From assembly GCA_031841125.1 (NCBI GenBank), contig CM063114.1:58736955-58800954 (forward strand): DNA of 64,000 nucleotides, in the 5' to 3' direction. The DNA is from Acanthococcus lagerstroemiae. Taxonomy: Eukaryota > Arthropoda > Insecta > Hemiptera > Eriococcidae. The notes beneath the pieces were generated by a model. It made no database searches, was not told the DNA's origin, and saw only the letters and a list, made by a program, of their open reading frames with translations. Below, in pieces: positions 45,315 through 55,596 of this stretch. How positions within the stretch are numbered: the first letter of the stretch is position 1; every line of letters begins with the position of its first letter. The translations under genes and the position numbers were made by a program.

Positions 45315-45632
45315 CAGGGTGGCCACTTTTCTTCAATTATGAATTTCCCTGATTTTTCCAGATCGACTTCCGATTTTTACTTTGCAGAGTAAGCCTACTG
45401 GTTGGAAGTTCATTAATGAGTGTTGTCACTCAATTTTGTTTTCTTCAATTTCTCTTACCGTAATTGTCTACCAATAGGCAGTTAACAAAAATCTTATATA
45501 GAACTAAACATAGGTACCAACCACCAACTACCATCAAACTTCTAAACCACCCAATTTCATTAAAAATTTATTTTTTGAAAATTCCCTGACTTTTCCCTAA
45601 TTTCCAGTTTTTCCAGGAAAGTGGCCACCCTG
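45315..45632. mobile_element. CAGGGTGGCCAC MITE, uninterrupted copy (318 bp)
   Basis: This is the reference copy of the family: inverted ends CAGGGTGGCCACTTTTC and GGAAAGTGGCCACCCTG, with the internal phrases CCTACTGGTTGGAAGTTCATT and ACATAGGTACCAACCACC. It gives the empty sites for both insertions in the neighbouring copy. Confidence 0.85.
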
Positions 45633-46516
45633 AAAATGAAAAAGAAACAGCCAGGAAATTAAAAAAACAACAAAAAAAAGCCGCTTCTTAATTGCCTATT
45701 TCTACATTTTTCTAGTCACCTAAAATTGAAGTTAAGCGAAAGTCACACTCCCCTCTATCCACCAAATAAACATCGTATTTCACTGACAGGCTTGAGATCC
45801 CCCTGAGTGAAAACTGAAGAAGTACGGTGATTTAGTTTTAAAAATCAAGATAAATACATTTTTCATTTCGTTTTTGGCGAAATTTTTTTAGTTGAAAAAA
45901 TTTAGCCCTTCCTTCCCCACCTCAAATGAAACTTTCAAGCTTTCCGTTCAACTGAAAAGTACATATGAGATAACTCTGTTTGGAAAACTTAAGTGCTAAA
46001 ACTATTTTCTGTCTGTCCATCTCTGTATTTTTCTCATGAACAAAACACTAGGAACTGGTCAGAAAACCACTGCTGGATAGGCAGTGAGAAGGGGATGACT
46101 TGACATTGCTAATGGGTGGTCTCTTTCTAATTTATATAATTCGGTCTATTTTATTCGAACTCAATAGACTGTGGTGCAAATCGCGGCGGAGAGGTAAATA
46201 TTCAAGAAGATTCTAAATTCTAAATCTAAATACCTTCATTTGGATTGTTGACAGTACATTGATTTTAGTTTGCGATTATGAGGCCCCTCAAAAATGGACC
46301 TACTAGTTTCCAGGTCCGTATCGAGCAAAGGTTTCACGTAAGCGCTCCCACTCTATCCTGTGCTTTGCTATTGTTATTCAAGAAGATAAATAATACTTTT
46401 GGAGAACGAAGATGGAGGCTATGGGAGTTCTAGTTTCAAATTACTGACAAATTAGACTTTTTATATTTCTGAAGAGGCCCATAGACTATTTATATTTCCG
46501 ACCAGGCCAACAAACT

Positions 46517-46606
46517 TGCCCGAAAGGGTAGTTTCCGGTGCCGGGGGTTCGGTGTCTCAGGGGCCACTTTGGCATGCGTGCATCGCCATACGTCCCACCA
46601 CACCAT
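46517..46606. mobile_element. 90-bp retroposed unit with 13-bp target duplication
   Basis: AGGCCAACAAACT lies at 46504-46516 and again at 46607-46619, exactly flanking a 90-base unit. The unit contains CGAAAGGGTAGTTTCCGG, then GTCTCAGGGGCCACTTTGGC and ATGCGTGCATCGCCATACGT. A second copy is at about 59981-60066. It has no A-rich tail and no clear tRNA boxes. Which RNA it derives from is unknown. Confidence 0.8.
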
Positions 46607-47816
46607 AGGCCAACAAACTATTAGCTAGGTATCGAGGTAAATAATTATCCAGCAACAAAGAAAGCCAGCAGATTCTCCTGATACTCAGCTGATGGATTCC
46701 CGTACTGATCTTTTTGAAGAGGCTGGATCAACATAATCGATTTTAGAATAAATCCCACAACTATCTTCATACTATTTCAATTGTACAAAAAATTTGATCT
46801 CTTGAGTCAACAGTTCAATCATTCTCCCGGACATACCCTTCACAAATATTTGTTTCAAACTCGCTAGCCTACATCTTGTTTTACTATTGATAATTTTCCA
46901 ACCAATCGAACAAAACTGGACTTGCAAATTTGTAAAATTTGTAAGGGAAAACCGATGTTGTCAACATACCGTAGAACTACTACCGATTTACTGATGAACT
47001 CTACAGCCAGAATGTTCCACCATGCCATCTGTTTTCAATTACGAGAAGATTTGTACTCAAAAGGGGAATAACCCTTCAGAGATATGACCAAGCAAACATT
47101 TCTACAAATAGGCTGAGCTGCTTGCTTAGCCATTTGAACACGTATTCATTGCACTGGCGTCACTGGCACATCCATCTTTCCTAAACTTTTGTAAGCTTTA
47201 TTTGAATTAAAATAAACTTCCTCCTGCGAATCGATTTAAAATTCCTCTGTTGTCTTTAGCGTATAAAGAGTTACGATTTCCTAATCCTAAGATGCCACTT
47301 GAATTGGCTGAATTGAGTAATATAGAAGAACGTTTTCTGGGTGTGAAAGAAGTCAAGTATATGAAATTCCCGTACTCGGCACACCCATGTACAAAGATCT
47401 AGTGAGCCTGTGACACCTTGTACATTCCTCATGAATCAGAGTTCACATGTCAGTTCTGAACATCTCTCAACACTTGAAAGTAGACATAAGGTATTCGTTC
47501 TCTCACATATCGAAATGAAAGCTTATTCACAATTCCTCACCAGTGGATTGCTCGGGTTGCTGAAAGACAGAGGGGAGCTGCAAAACCGCTTAGCTAAGTA
47601 GATTCAACTTGCAGAAGGGGGACTATCTGACCGTTTTCCATCCTATATATGCGTGAGATGCATAAACTGAATCGAGGGTGGAAGACTACTTCTACCTAAA
47701 ATTTCGTTTCTAGCACAACAGTATCTTGAACGTCTTTACTTTTCAATGCTAACACGTATCAGAGAATTTCTTCAACAAGGACCACCCACTTACGACTATC
47801 GAAACGATGTGCTTAC

Positions 47817-47959
47817 CGTCTTCCTCGGTGAGCTTTAGGCCGCAGACTTTCTTGCACAGCGCGATGAATGCTCTATAATAGTCTGTAATCGTTTCGTCGA
47901 ATTTCTTATCCAGCCGCGATATCGATCTGAACTTACTCCACTCGTATCGATTTCTAACT
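47817..47959 (-). CDS. kis: Kismet/CHD7-like, SANT-like domain second exon
   Basis: This 143-base exon (1 + 141 + 1) lies between AATTTCAG and GTAAGC. It encodes VRNRYEWSKFRSISRLDKKF, then DETITDYYRAFIALCKKVCG and LKLTEED. CHD7/8 have the same W(T/D)KFRxxARLxKKxDxSLxxYxxxFxxMCRxVC order, the second half of the SANT/SLIDE-like module that contacts DNA and histone tails in this family. Confidence 0.95.
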
Positions 47960-48301
47960 CTGAAATTCGAAACGATAGAACGGTTAAAATTCCTTTTCGT
48001 TCTGTCCAGTCAATAACACGCTGACAGAGAGATGAGCACGATCTTGTAGTCAGTGATCTATGACCACGATCTGCAGATCACTTACAACATTAATACACAG
48101 ATCGAATAATTGTTTTGCAAAAAAAAAAAAAAAAAATGAAGATCATGATTTCGTTTTACGTGATCTTCTATCATATTCTCAGATAATCTGGAGATCAGAC
48201 AAAGGATCACGTCGGGACCATTCTTCAATCATTTTCTTCATCTGTACGATTTTAAGATCACATGATTTTGCCCATCTGTACGGTAAGTCAACGACCGATA
48301 C
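47960..48301 (-). repeat. Kismet intron with GATC-rich degenerate repeat
   Basis: Between 48020 and 48290 the words GATCTNNAGATCA, TGATCT and AGATCATGAT recur irregularly, interrupted by an A run at 48119-48136. A related stretch lies at 49065-49615. Confidence 0.45.
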
Positions 48302-48444
48302 CTATCGTATTCGACGCCGAAGGTGGATACGGTTTTGTAGAACTCCTGCTCCTCGCGTTTGGTCCACTTGCGCTGGTTGTTCTCCAGTCGTTGCCGCTCT
48401 TTCTCGCGAAAAATCTGCTCGATTTTCTCCTTGCGCTCATATTT
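48302..48444 (-). CDS. kis: Kismet/CHD7-like, SANT-like domain first exon
   Basis: This is the most 5' Kismet exon I can prove. It follows TTGCACAG, is 143 bases in phase 0 and splits the last codon. It encodes a basic coiled segment (KYERKEKIEQIFREKERQRL), then WTKREEQEFYKTVSTFG and VEYD. CHD7 has [27 protein letters not shown] here. The donor GTATCG is weak, but the join VEYDR/VRNRYEW fits. The twelve exons sum to 5,280 bases, or 1,759 residues. The catalytic ATPase and chromodomains must be further 5', to the right. Confidence 0.94.
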
Positions 48445-49668
48445 CTGTGCAAAACACGAAAAACAGAAAATGATCACAAAATTCAAAACAAGTCGGTCGT
48501 TCAAACGCTATATTCTAATGGTGGCGTCGATTTGAAAAATATCAAGCGATTCTTCCTATTTTTTCTTTCTTTTTTTCGTTTACAAAATACAGCACAAAAT
48601 TTCGTACATAATTTCTAATATTTCTCATCATCGATTTTTCTACTACCATACTAGACCACAAATATTACTCGTATTCCAACACAGTAAACTTTTCAAACAA
48701 TCTCTAAGATACAAACAGCATGCTCAAGATAAGAAAATACATTTCGGCCTTATTAAAAGACGCAAAACTGTATACATAATATAGAGAGAGAGAAAAAAGT
48801 AACAGTTGAAAGAAATAAATGAAGATACAAAGACATGTAAAAAAACGAATTGAGAAAAATCAAACGTCCAAAATTACATTATTTGTCTAAGATAAAGAAA
48901 AATTATGATTACTCTTAAATGTAATTAATTCGCACGGTCGTGTTTTTCGAAAATCGAATTTAGAAGAAAGAAACAAATACGAACAATTCATAAAACAAAT
49001 AAATCGTGTGAGTAGTATGAAAAGGGCAGTTCTGGGACAACGGTTCCCATGAGTTAGTGAACCTGCTGATCATGTTTACTACAGGGTTGGGTAAGATCAA
49101 GAATTTAGTGATTTTACATCACTATCTGAAGATCACTGCAAAACTGAAGAATCGACAGGGGCGTACTGATATGGAGTACGGGGTAACTTACCCTCCCTTA
49201 AAGGAATTTCTCACTCAGCAGTTGGGAAAATTTACCATTTTAGGCAGGCGGATTTGGAAAAATTCAATCGAGTCAGTCAAAAAAATCCAACAAGCCAGTT
49301 TTTTCTGCGCTTTGATACTTGGGAATGTTACAATTCTTGCCCCCCCCCTGCCCCTGGAAAAACTTTTCAGTACGTCCCTACAAATGGAAAAATCATTTTG
49401 AAAACAACCTTCGATTATGAAAAAGATCATGATTCTGCTCAATTTCTGTAATCTTTCTTAAGCTTAGTTCGTTTTATAAATCAGAAAAATATCATCATTC
49501 AAATTACAAATATAATGATCTTTTAGTGTTCTTAGATCATGATTATTTTGATTTCTCGATCTCCATGATCCTTTCAATCTGAAGATTATATGATCTTGAA
49601 ACTATGTCTGATAAACAAGTACCATTGTGACCCACTTTATCAAAAAATGCTGATGTGATGATAATGCG
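48445..49668. other. Intronic or intergenic, AT-rich with GATC-rich repeat
   Basis: This is probably the intron 5' of the last proven Kismet exon. It is AT-rich at 48500-49000, with a short GA run near 48784-48793. From 49065 to 49615, GATC, AGATCATGATT and TGATCTT words recur as in 47960-48301. No exon was recognised. Confidence 0.5.
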
Positions 49669-49881
49669 GGGTGTCTACCAGATCCCAATTTTTGAATTAT
49701 ATGACTTTTGTATGACACTTTTCCATTACTTTTTCCAGGTTTAAATACTAAAAAAAAAAAAAAATTAAAAAAAAAATTATGAGTCCATGATTATTTGGAT
49801 ACACACATTTTGTGTATTTTAGGGAAGAATTATTTCAGTAGTATGACTTTTATACGACTTGTATGACCAACAGACACCCTG
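49669..49881. mobile_element. GGGTGTCT-ended MITE, copy 1
   Basis: The left end GGGTGTCTACCAG and the right end CCAACAGACACCCT are inverted repeats, with TATGACTTTT repeats inside. A similar single end (GGTAGACACCCTG) occurs near 28613-28625, and another copy at 60135-60393. Confidence 0.6.
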
Positions 49882-51241
49882 GATGTGACAATTGAATCTG
49901 GTATGATTTCACAAAGTAGGAGTAATGGCGATACCACAGTTTGGATATCGCTGGAAATATGGATGCAGAAAGCCGACCAATAAAGTAAAAATAAAGAAAG
50001 AGGACATGTGGCCCGAGTGATTGAAGTAGAATCAGCTGGACGACCAAATGTCAAGTACTGATTATACTAAGAAAGGGGGAGCGAAACAAAAGAAAAGTCC
50101 ATTAAAAACAAGCGAGATAGCAGTCTGGAGCAAGTAATTGAGGGTAGAAATAGTGATCATGTTGGAATCGGGATGCAGCTGGAACTGTGGAAGTACAAAA
50201 AGAGCAGCTGGACAAACTGAGACCAGTGCGGCCCACGAGATCGGAGTAGAATCAGCTGGAGGATAAGACGGTGGAATCGAATTTCAGATACCAATGAAAC
50301 ACATGGATGTAGTATCCGAACTCCAACACCACTATCACTACCACCACATTTACCTTGTTAAACTACTCTGAAATAATGTATGGCCGCTGCCCTGCCTTTA
50401 ATTTTTCAAACACATATTGCCCCCTATAACCACAGTTCCAGCAATATTCAGTTTCCAACATCACCACTACTTTTTCCATGCATCACCCCCTCGACTTCAT
50501 CCGCATCACACGTCAACGTCCAACACGAGAACGTCTACCCTTTATCAGTACTATTGGTTCCCTCAAGTTTGATTGCACAATCGAATTTCCCCAGCTTATT
50601 CTACTTCCATCACATGATCCCTTATTTTATCTAGTAGGTTTTGCCCCTTACATCCACCCAGCTAACGATATTCGAATTCCAATATCATCGTTAGAACTGC
50701 GTGAAGAAGTATTCTGAACCTATGCATTTACGCCCTCTCCCCACGGATCCATACTTCTTGTAAAACAGGTCTGCAATGGTCATTTCAAAAATATGATCAG
50801 CAAATTCACTGACTCACTGTAAGCATTGGGGTGGAGGTCCAAAAAAAGGTAGAAATGTTTTACTCACGAAGGTTATGCTGGCTTCTTCGAATGCAAAACT
50901 ACGCCAGTCAAAAATATTGTTGAAACAACATCAAATGGAAGGGGGAGGGGAGGGAGGTTAAAATTTGACAATAAACTTTCTATGAACAAACCTGTTTGTT
51001 TTGCCAAGTGCTAGAAATTGAGTTTGAAAATATAACATTTAATAAGGAAATTTAGTTCGTAGTGATGAAATGCTAACACAAAATTTTATCATAAATTTAG
51101 AAGTCAACCCCAACGTACCTGGTTCTACTTTGGATACAATTTGACTCTACATATAACAGCTCGGAGCAATAGAATAAGGAGGTAAAATATTCTATTCAAC
51201 TAGTGATTCGCTGCATTAGCTGCTGGATTCAATTCTATTTC
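49882..51241. other. No gene recognised
   Basis: The sequence looks unique. Open frames at 50380-50717 have no family resemblance and no splice support. The phrase GTAGAATCAGCTGGA occurs twice (near 50027 and 50247), a small degenerate duplication. Confidence 0.4.
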
Positions 51242-51535
51242 AAGGTAGCCACTATTTTTAGAATGATTTTCCCTGACCTTTCCCGGTTTTCTAGACCGAT
51301 TTTTCAAATTTTTTGATATTTTTTTCAGCTAGTATTGTACACAGCTTAGAGAATACTAACTATTTGAGATCAAATTTGATATTCATCGACTGCTATGAAA
51401 ATTGTGCATACTCTTCTATTTTCATTATTCTCAAAAAGATCCCAGATTTTCATCAGAATTATATGTATACATTCCCTGACTTTTCCAGACTGACAAAATT
51501 CCTTTTTTCCAGTTTTCCTGAAAGTGACTATCCTG
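51242..51535. mobile_element. CAGGGTGGCCAC MITE family, diverged copy
   Basis: The copy runs from AAGGTAGCCACTATTTTTAG to GAAAGTGACTATCCTG, with the internal phrases TTTCCCTGACCTTTCCCGG and TTCCCTGACTTTTCCAGAC. The ends have decayed relative to the copy at 45315. Confidence 0.6.
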
Positions 51536-52998
51536 TATCTTTCCCTTCAGAGAATTATAGGAGGGGCGTTCCAAACCTGAAGACTGGAAACGGTTCCTTT
51601 AAATACACCGAAAATAAGTTTTTATAATTCGAATTCATTTTTGTAATAATTCTCGCACCCCCACCCCGACCTTTTCAGTTCACAGAAGGCTGAAACGAGA
51701 AATATTCAACGCTCTAAAAATTGAAGAACATCCAATTTTCGCGACAAATTTCTATTCTCAACGACGGCAAAGGGTGGTATACTGAATGTGCCATAGAAAC
51801 ACATAACTATTTATTGCATATCCTGAATACTGAATGGACTACTCGAATTTCAAAATTTGGGCCATCGAAGTCCAACAGAAACCTAGGCCACATAAATGAA
51901 GGCTTAATTAGCCCATTCAATACTCAATATAAAAAGGAACGTTTCGAAGTTTCTGTTGCATTTTCGAAGCCTCACCATTGCCAATCTTGAAAAAATATAA
52001 TTTTATGCATGGAACTCCAGTTTCAAGGTTTCAAAATTCTCAAATTTTCAAACAAAATGTTAACAAAAAAGCATTTGTGGCATTTTTCAAAGATGCCTAC
52101 AATTATATTCTTGGTCAGCAATTTTTCTATTATTTTACAACTCGAACGTGTAAAACTCGAGTAGTCTCTTCAATATTGAGGATGAACACTAAGTAATTAT
52201 GTATGTTTTCATTGCCCTTGTAATGTACCGTTTTTCAAACAACTTTCAAAACAAAAATAAGCAATCAAATTCGTATTTAAAGTTCAGTATCTTTTTAATT
52301 TAGGACGATTTTCACCGCTTTAATTTTGAAATACGACCAAACATGCAAATACATTTTCTTCTTCAGCAAGAATGATATTCTTCTTGCTGTTCATTTTTCA
52401 GGCAATTAAAGTTGTAATGCTCCACATGGAGCTTAATTGTGAAATATTCCAAAGATAACGTTCTAATATCACGTGAAATTTGGAGTAGGTTATAAGGCTG
52501 AAAAACTAACAGAAGTAACCTCAACGTTTCAGGAAACGCAAAAGTCTTGATACATTCGATACTATCAGAGACAGGATAATAATTTGGAATATTTCACATT
52601 TCAATCCCCAGGAGATTTTTGGACCATTATGAATGAGGCCTGTCATGAAACATTAACTAAAAAAATCATATTCACGATGAATTTGAAGGAACCAGAACCA
52701 GAAACAAAGCTTGACTTTCAAGTTGAGCGTGGAGGGGGGTGCAGAGAAGAAAATTTGCCGACAAATACTTTTTAAGAACTAAAAATTTGCAGACTAAATT
52801 TTAAAAAATGTTTTTGTCCACTTTCCCCCAGTTTTAGAATTTGCCAACCTCGAAATTATGGGGGCGGGGGGGGGGGAAAGTTTATTTTCTGACCAGAACT
52901 GATTTTCAAGTTTCAAACAACGCAACCCCTCTCCCCTCAACCACAAAGTGTAAAGAATGGAATAAAAATTACTTCAAAAACTAATTCACGTACCTGAG
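51536..52998. other. No gene recognised
   Basis: This stretch is AT-rich with chance frames (51721-51990, 51978-52196, 52584-52775) and a G run at 52860-52876. I see no repeat, RNA gene or exon here. Confidence 0.4.
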
Positions 52999-53974
52999 TA
53001 GTATAAGGGTCATTTCAGTCCATTTTTGGTCCTCCTAGTTTTAGCAGTCCTCATACCAGAGGAAGCATTATAGCACAGGATGGATGTTCCCCAAACGGAC
53101 CAAAAAACGAACATTTTCAACAATTTTAAATGAAACTTGGCCATTTTAAATACATACAAGACGACTACATCAAGTGAAATCTGATTCGTTTAAAATGATC
53201 TAAAGCAGGGGTCCCTAAATTACAACTTGCGGGGCAAATGCGGTCCCGCGGGAAAATTGTTATGTAAGAAAATATTTGGCATTTTAAAAATGTATTCATA
53301 ATTTAGAAATTTCAACGTCTGTATCTTATTAGGCAATCTTATGAATACTCACTGGGTAGAAGTCACTGTACATTTGCTTATGGGAGGGTAATGAAAAATA
53401 ATTCTAACATACCTATATGAAACTTGGAAATTTACCTAAATTGAAGAGGATTTCAATCTAGAAAAAAAAAAAAAAAAAAAAAAAAATTCTTCATGTAAAT
53501 AACTATCTAATAAATCATTTGGAAAAGAATTTATTGTCCGTTTAAAACTATGTAAATGTCACTGATAACAGACAGCAAGCCACCCAGTGAGATGTCATCG
53601 CAGTTGGCGATATTGCCTAATTGATAATTAGTAAATACATTCAGTCAAATAAAATGCTATTGTGTTATATCTTCCTGTGTTTTTAAGAAGAGAATACAAA
53701 GCACTAGTATAACCTAAAAACATACCATTGAGTAATTCATTTCTATTTTTTTTTTCAACTAGTAACATTCCATACCTCCCAAATATTGCTAGCCCGCTAG
53801 GCCTTCTATAGTTTTCAATATGGCCCTTGAACAAAAAAGGTTGGAGACCCCTAATCAAAAGTACTCACTATCTGGTCCATTTGGGAAAATGTCCATAGGG
53901 TGTACTATAAGGCTTCATCAGGAATAAGGACTGCTAATATTAGAAAGACCAAAAGTGGTATGAAGATACTCCTA
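52999..53974. mobile_element. Foldback MITE (TAGTATRAGGGTC ends), copy 1
   Basis: The left arm (52999-53108) has TAGTATAAGGGTCATTTC, TTTTAGCAGTCCTCATACC, GAAGCATTATAG and CAAACGGACCAA. The right arm (53869-53974) is the inverted copy: TGGTCCATTTGGG, ACTATAAGGCTTC, AGGACTGCTAATATTAG and GGTATGAAGATACT. The arms exceed 100 bases at modest identity. The element is interrupted by the hAT-like element at 53206-53853. Confidence 0.8.
53206..53853. mobile_element. Non-autonomous hAT-like element inside foldback copy 1
   Basis: The ends are CAGGGGTCCCTAAATTACAAC and GGTTGGAGACCCCTA, with GCGGTCCCGCGGG near the left and TATGGCCCTTGAAC near the right. This layout is familiar from widespread hAT MITEs. 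The 8-bp flanks ATCTAAAG and ATCAAAAG differ at one base and match an hAT target duplication. The interior has a long A run (53461-53487) and no transposase frame. Confidence 0.82.
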
Positions 53975-54181
53975 GGGCCGGTTTTACTAAATTAGGTGAT
54001 CCGAGTTTAAACCCAAACTTTGGTTAGACTAGAGTCAAACTAGGAAATGAGTTTTACCAACAAAAACTGTGGTTTAAATGGTGCTTAGTATAACTAGCCA
54101 TACTTAGAGAGTTGACTAAAGTTTAACTTTAATTGGATATTAACTAGATCTGAGTATAACTGAAGTTGGTAAAACTGGCCC
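53975..54181. mobile_element. 207-bp PIF/Harbinger-like MITE
   Basis: The ends GGGCCGGTTTTACTAAATTAG and TTGGTAAAACTGGCCC are inverted repeats. The flanking triplets are CTA and TTA, close to a TWA target duplication. It begins exactly where foldback copy 1 ends. The interior has AAACTTTGGTTAGACTAG-type words and no frame. Confidence 0.75.
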
Positions 54182-54512
54182 TTATACTACTACTGTTGTT
54201 TGGTTACATTATGTCTATGTTCATTAATTTTTTTGTTTAAATTTGGTCAATTTTCGCGCGAATTTGGTCAAATTTGTATACTTTCGGACATTACTCGATT
54301 GAATTTGGTCGAGTTTCATTCAACTCTGGTTGAAAATATTCGAATAGCAGTATGAACGTCATTTTTGTTCACCTGATTTTAGCAGTTTTTATACTACCTT
54401 TTGTACACCCAATTTTACTCGTAGCAGTCTTTATACCCGAAAAAAGCATTATAACAATACTCAATAGACATTTTCCCAAATGGACCAAGCAACAAATATT
54501 TTAGACCAGTTT

Positions 54513-54545
54513 AAACAAACAAACAAACAAACAAACAAAAAAAAA
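54513..54545. repeat. (CAAA)n microsatellite
   Basis: About seven tandem AAAC/CAAA units followed by an A run, inside foldback MITE copy 2. Confidence 0.9.
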
Positions 54546-54635
54546 CTATTTTAAATGAATCGAATATCGCTTAAAATTGTCGTTTTTTCATTTAAAGTGC
54601 TCAAAAATATTCGTTATACTATAATGCTTCTTTGA

Positions 54636-55090
54636 AAATTTTCTTTTTCAAGCACTATATCCAATGCCAGATGCTGGCAGTTGTGAGGGTTCTAATGCGC
54701 AACTTTCCTGGATAGGTTAGTCTGGGCAGTTTACCATTGCTTTCCTCAAAATTTTGTTGTATTAGTTTTCCTTCTCTATGCCGCAGTTTGCTTACTAGCT
54801 ATATGTTTTATAATGCTGAATAAGTTATCCATAACATGTACACACACAGTACCAATCTTTCTGACTGATGGTAACACACCCCGCGATTGTAATGTCTTGT
54901 TCATGTATATGAACTGGTGGAGATAACAGGACATGTTATATTTTCTACCTTGACTAATACAGTAGTTGCTGTGTTTGCTAGGCTATTAGTGGAGGTATTT
55001 GAATACCACTAGCTTTAAAGCGTTGGTGGGACTCGAACCCGAGACGCAAGGAGTGCGAAGTGGGCATGTTACCACTTGGCTACACAGTGA
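54636..55090 (-). mobile_element. tRNA-derived SINE, type 2, with 9-bp TSD
   Basis: On the - strand it begins TCACTGTGTAGCCAAGTGG (A box) and has CTCGGGTTCGAGTCCCACC (B box) about 50 bases on, then a body of about 390 bases ending GCTTGAAAAAGAAAATTT. CTTCTTTGA flanks it on both sides (54627-54635 and 55091-55099). It splits the right arm of foldback copy 2. Its body differs from the type 1 SINE, so it is a separate family. Confidence 0.9.
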
Positions 55091-55387
55091 CTTCTTTGAG
55101 TATAAAGACTGCTAAAATTAGGACCGAAAGTGGCACGAAGTGACCCTCATACTACTTATTTGAAAATCAGGTGACATATTTTTTTATTTAGTCTCCGCAG
55201 CTTGTGCGTGAAATGTAAGGCAAGCGCGTTGACTTTTACAGTTTTTCTTCACAAAATTCGGTAGACCTAGATTATTGTTACACTAAATAGAATAAATTGT
55301 CCTAGTCTGGTTATTTTTATCAGTTTTCTAGAAGAACCTGATTTTTAGGATTTATCAAAATGAAATCACAAAATTCCAAGTTGTATT

Positions 55388-55596
55388 CATACTACGCTGA
55401 ATATTTTTCGATCTAATCCAGGTGCTAGTTGAACGTATATTATGCACTTCTGATGCACAGCTGCCACTCGGCACATCTGCAGATTAAACTCCGAGAAATA
55501 TTCTAAGAATTGTTGCCACTACTGGCGCCAGGTCGAGCCCCCAATGAGAACATAAGGTGCCGCATCCTCCATTCTCGTCAATAACTCAACTGCGTA
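55388..55596 (-). other. Unrecognised exon candidate with in-frame stop
   Basis: After a strong acceptor (GTACTTTTTTCAG, ending at 55597) the - strand reads YAVELLTRMEDAAPYVLIGG, then STWRQ, then TAG at 55519-55521. After the stop the same frame stays open with WQQFLEYFSEFNLQMCRVAA and VHQKCIIYVQLAPGLD to 55388. The first part looks coding. It could be a terminal exon ending at TAG, an internal exon using CGCCA/GTAGTG as donor, or a pseudogene. I do not recognise the family. Confidence 0.35.

Larger units (their letters stand above)
42389..47816 (-). other. Kismet intron with nested MITE, SINEs and RT fragment (5.4 kb)
   Basis: It holds the SINEs at 43687 and 44000, the MITEs at 43899 and 45315, a reverse-transcriptase fragment at 44354 and a 90-bp retroposed unit at 46517. 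Elsewhere (42400-43650, 45640-46500 and 46620-47810) I see AT-rich, unique-looking sequence. A GC-richer stretch at 44940-45255 has an open frame on + without family resemblance. Confidence 0.8.
54347..55155. mobile_element. Foldback MITE (TAGTATRAGGGTC ends), copy 2
   Basis: The left arm (54347-54495) carries CAGTATGAACGTCATTT, TTTTAGCAG, AAAGCATTATAACA and CCCAAATGGACCAA. The right arm is split: 54600-54635 (ACTATAATGCTTCTTTGA) and 55091-55155 (TATAAAGACTGCTAAAATTAGG, then GTGACCCTCATACTACT). The split is the SINE at 54636-55090. A (CAAA)n run at 54513-54545 lies inside. Confidence 0.8.

Noticed and set aside
50380..50717. Overlapping frames of 84 and 79 residues
   Set aside because: Low-complexity Pro/Ser/His content with no family resemblance.
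55021..55090. tRNA gene on the - strand
   Set aside because: It is a SINE head with an attached 390-base body and a 9-bp target duplication.
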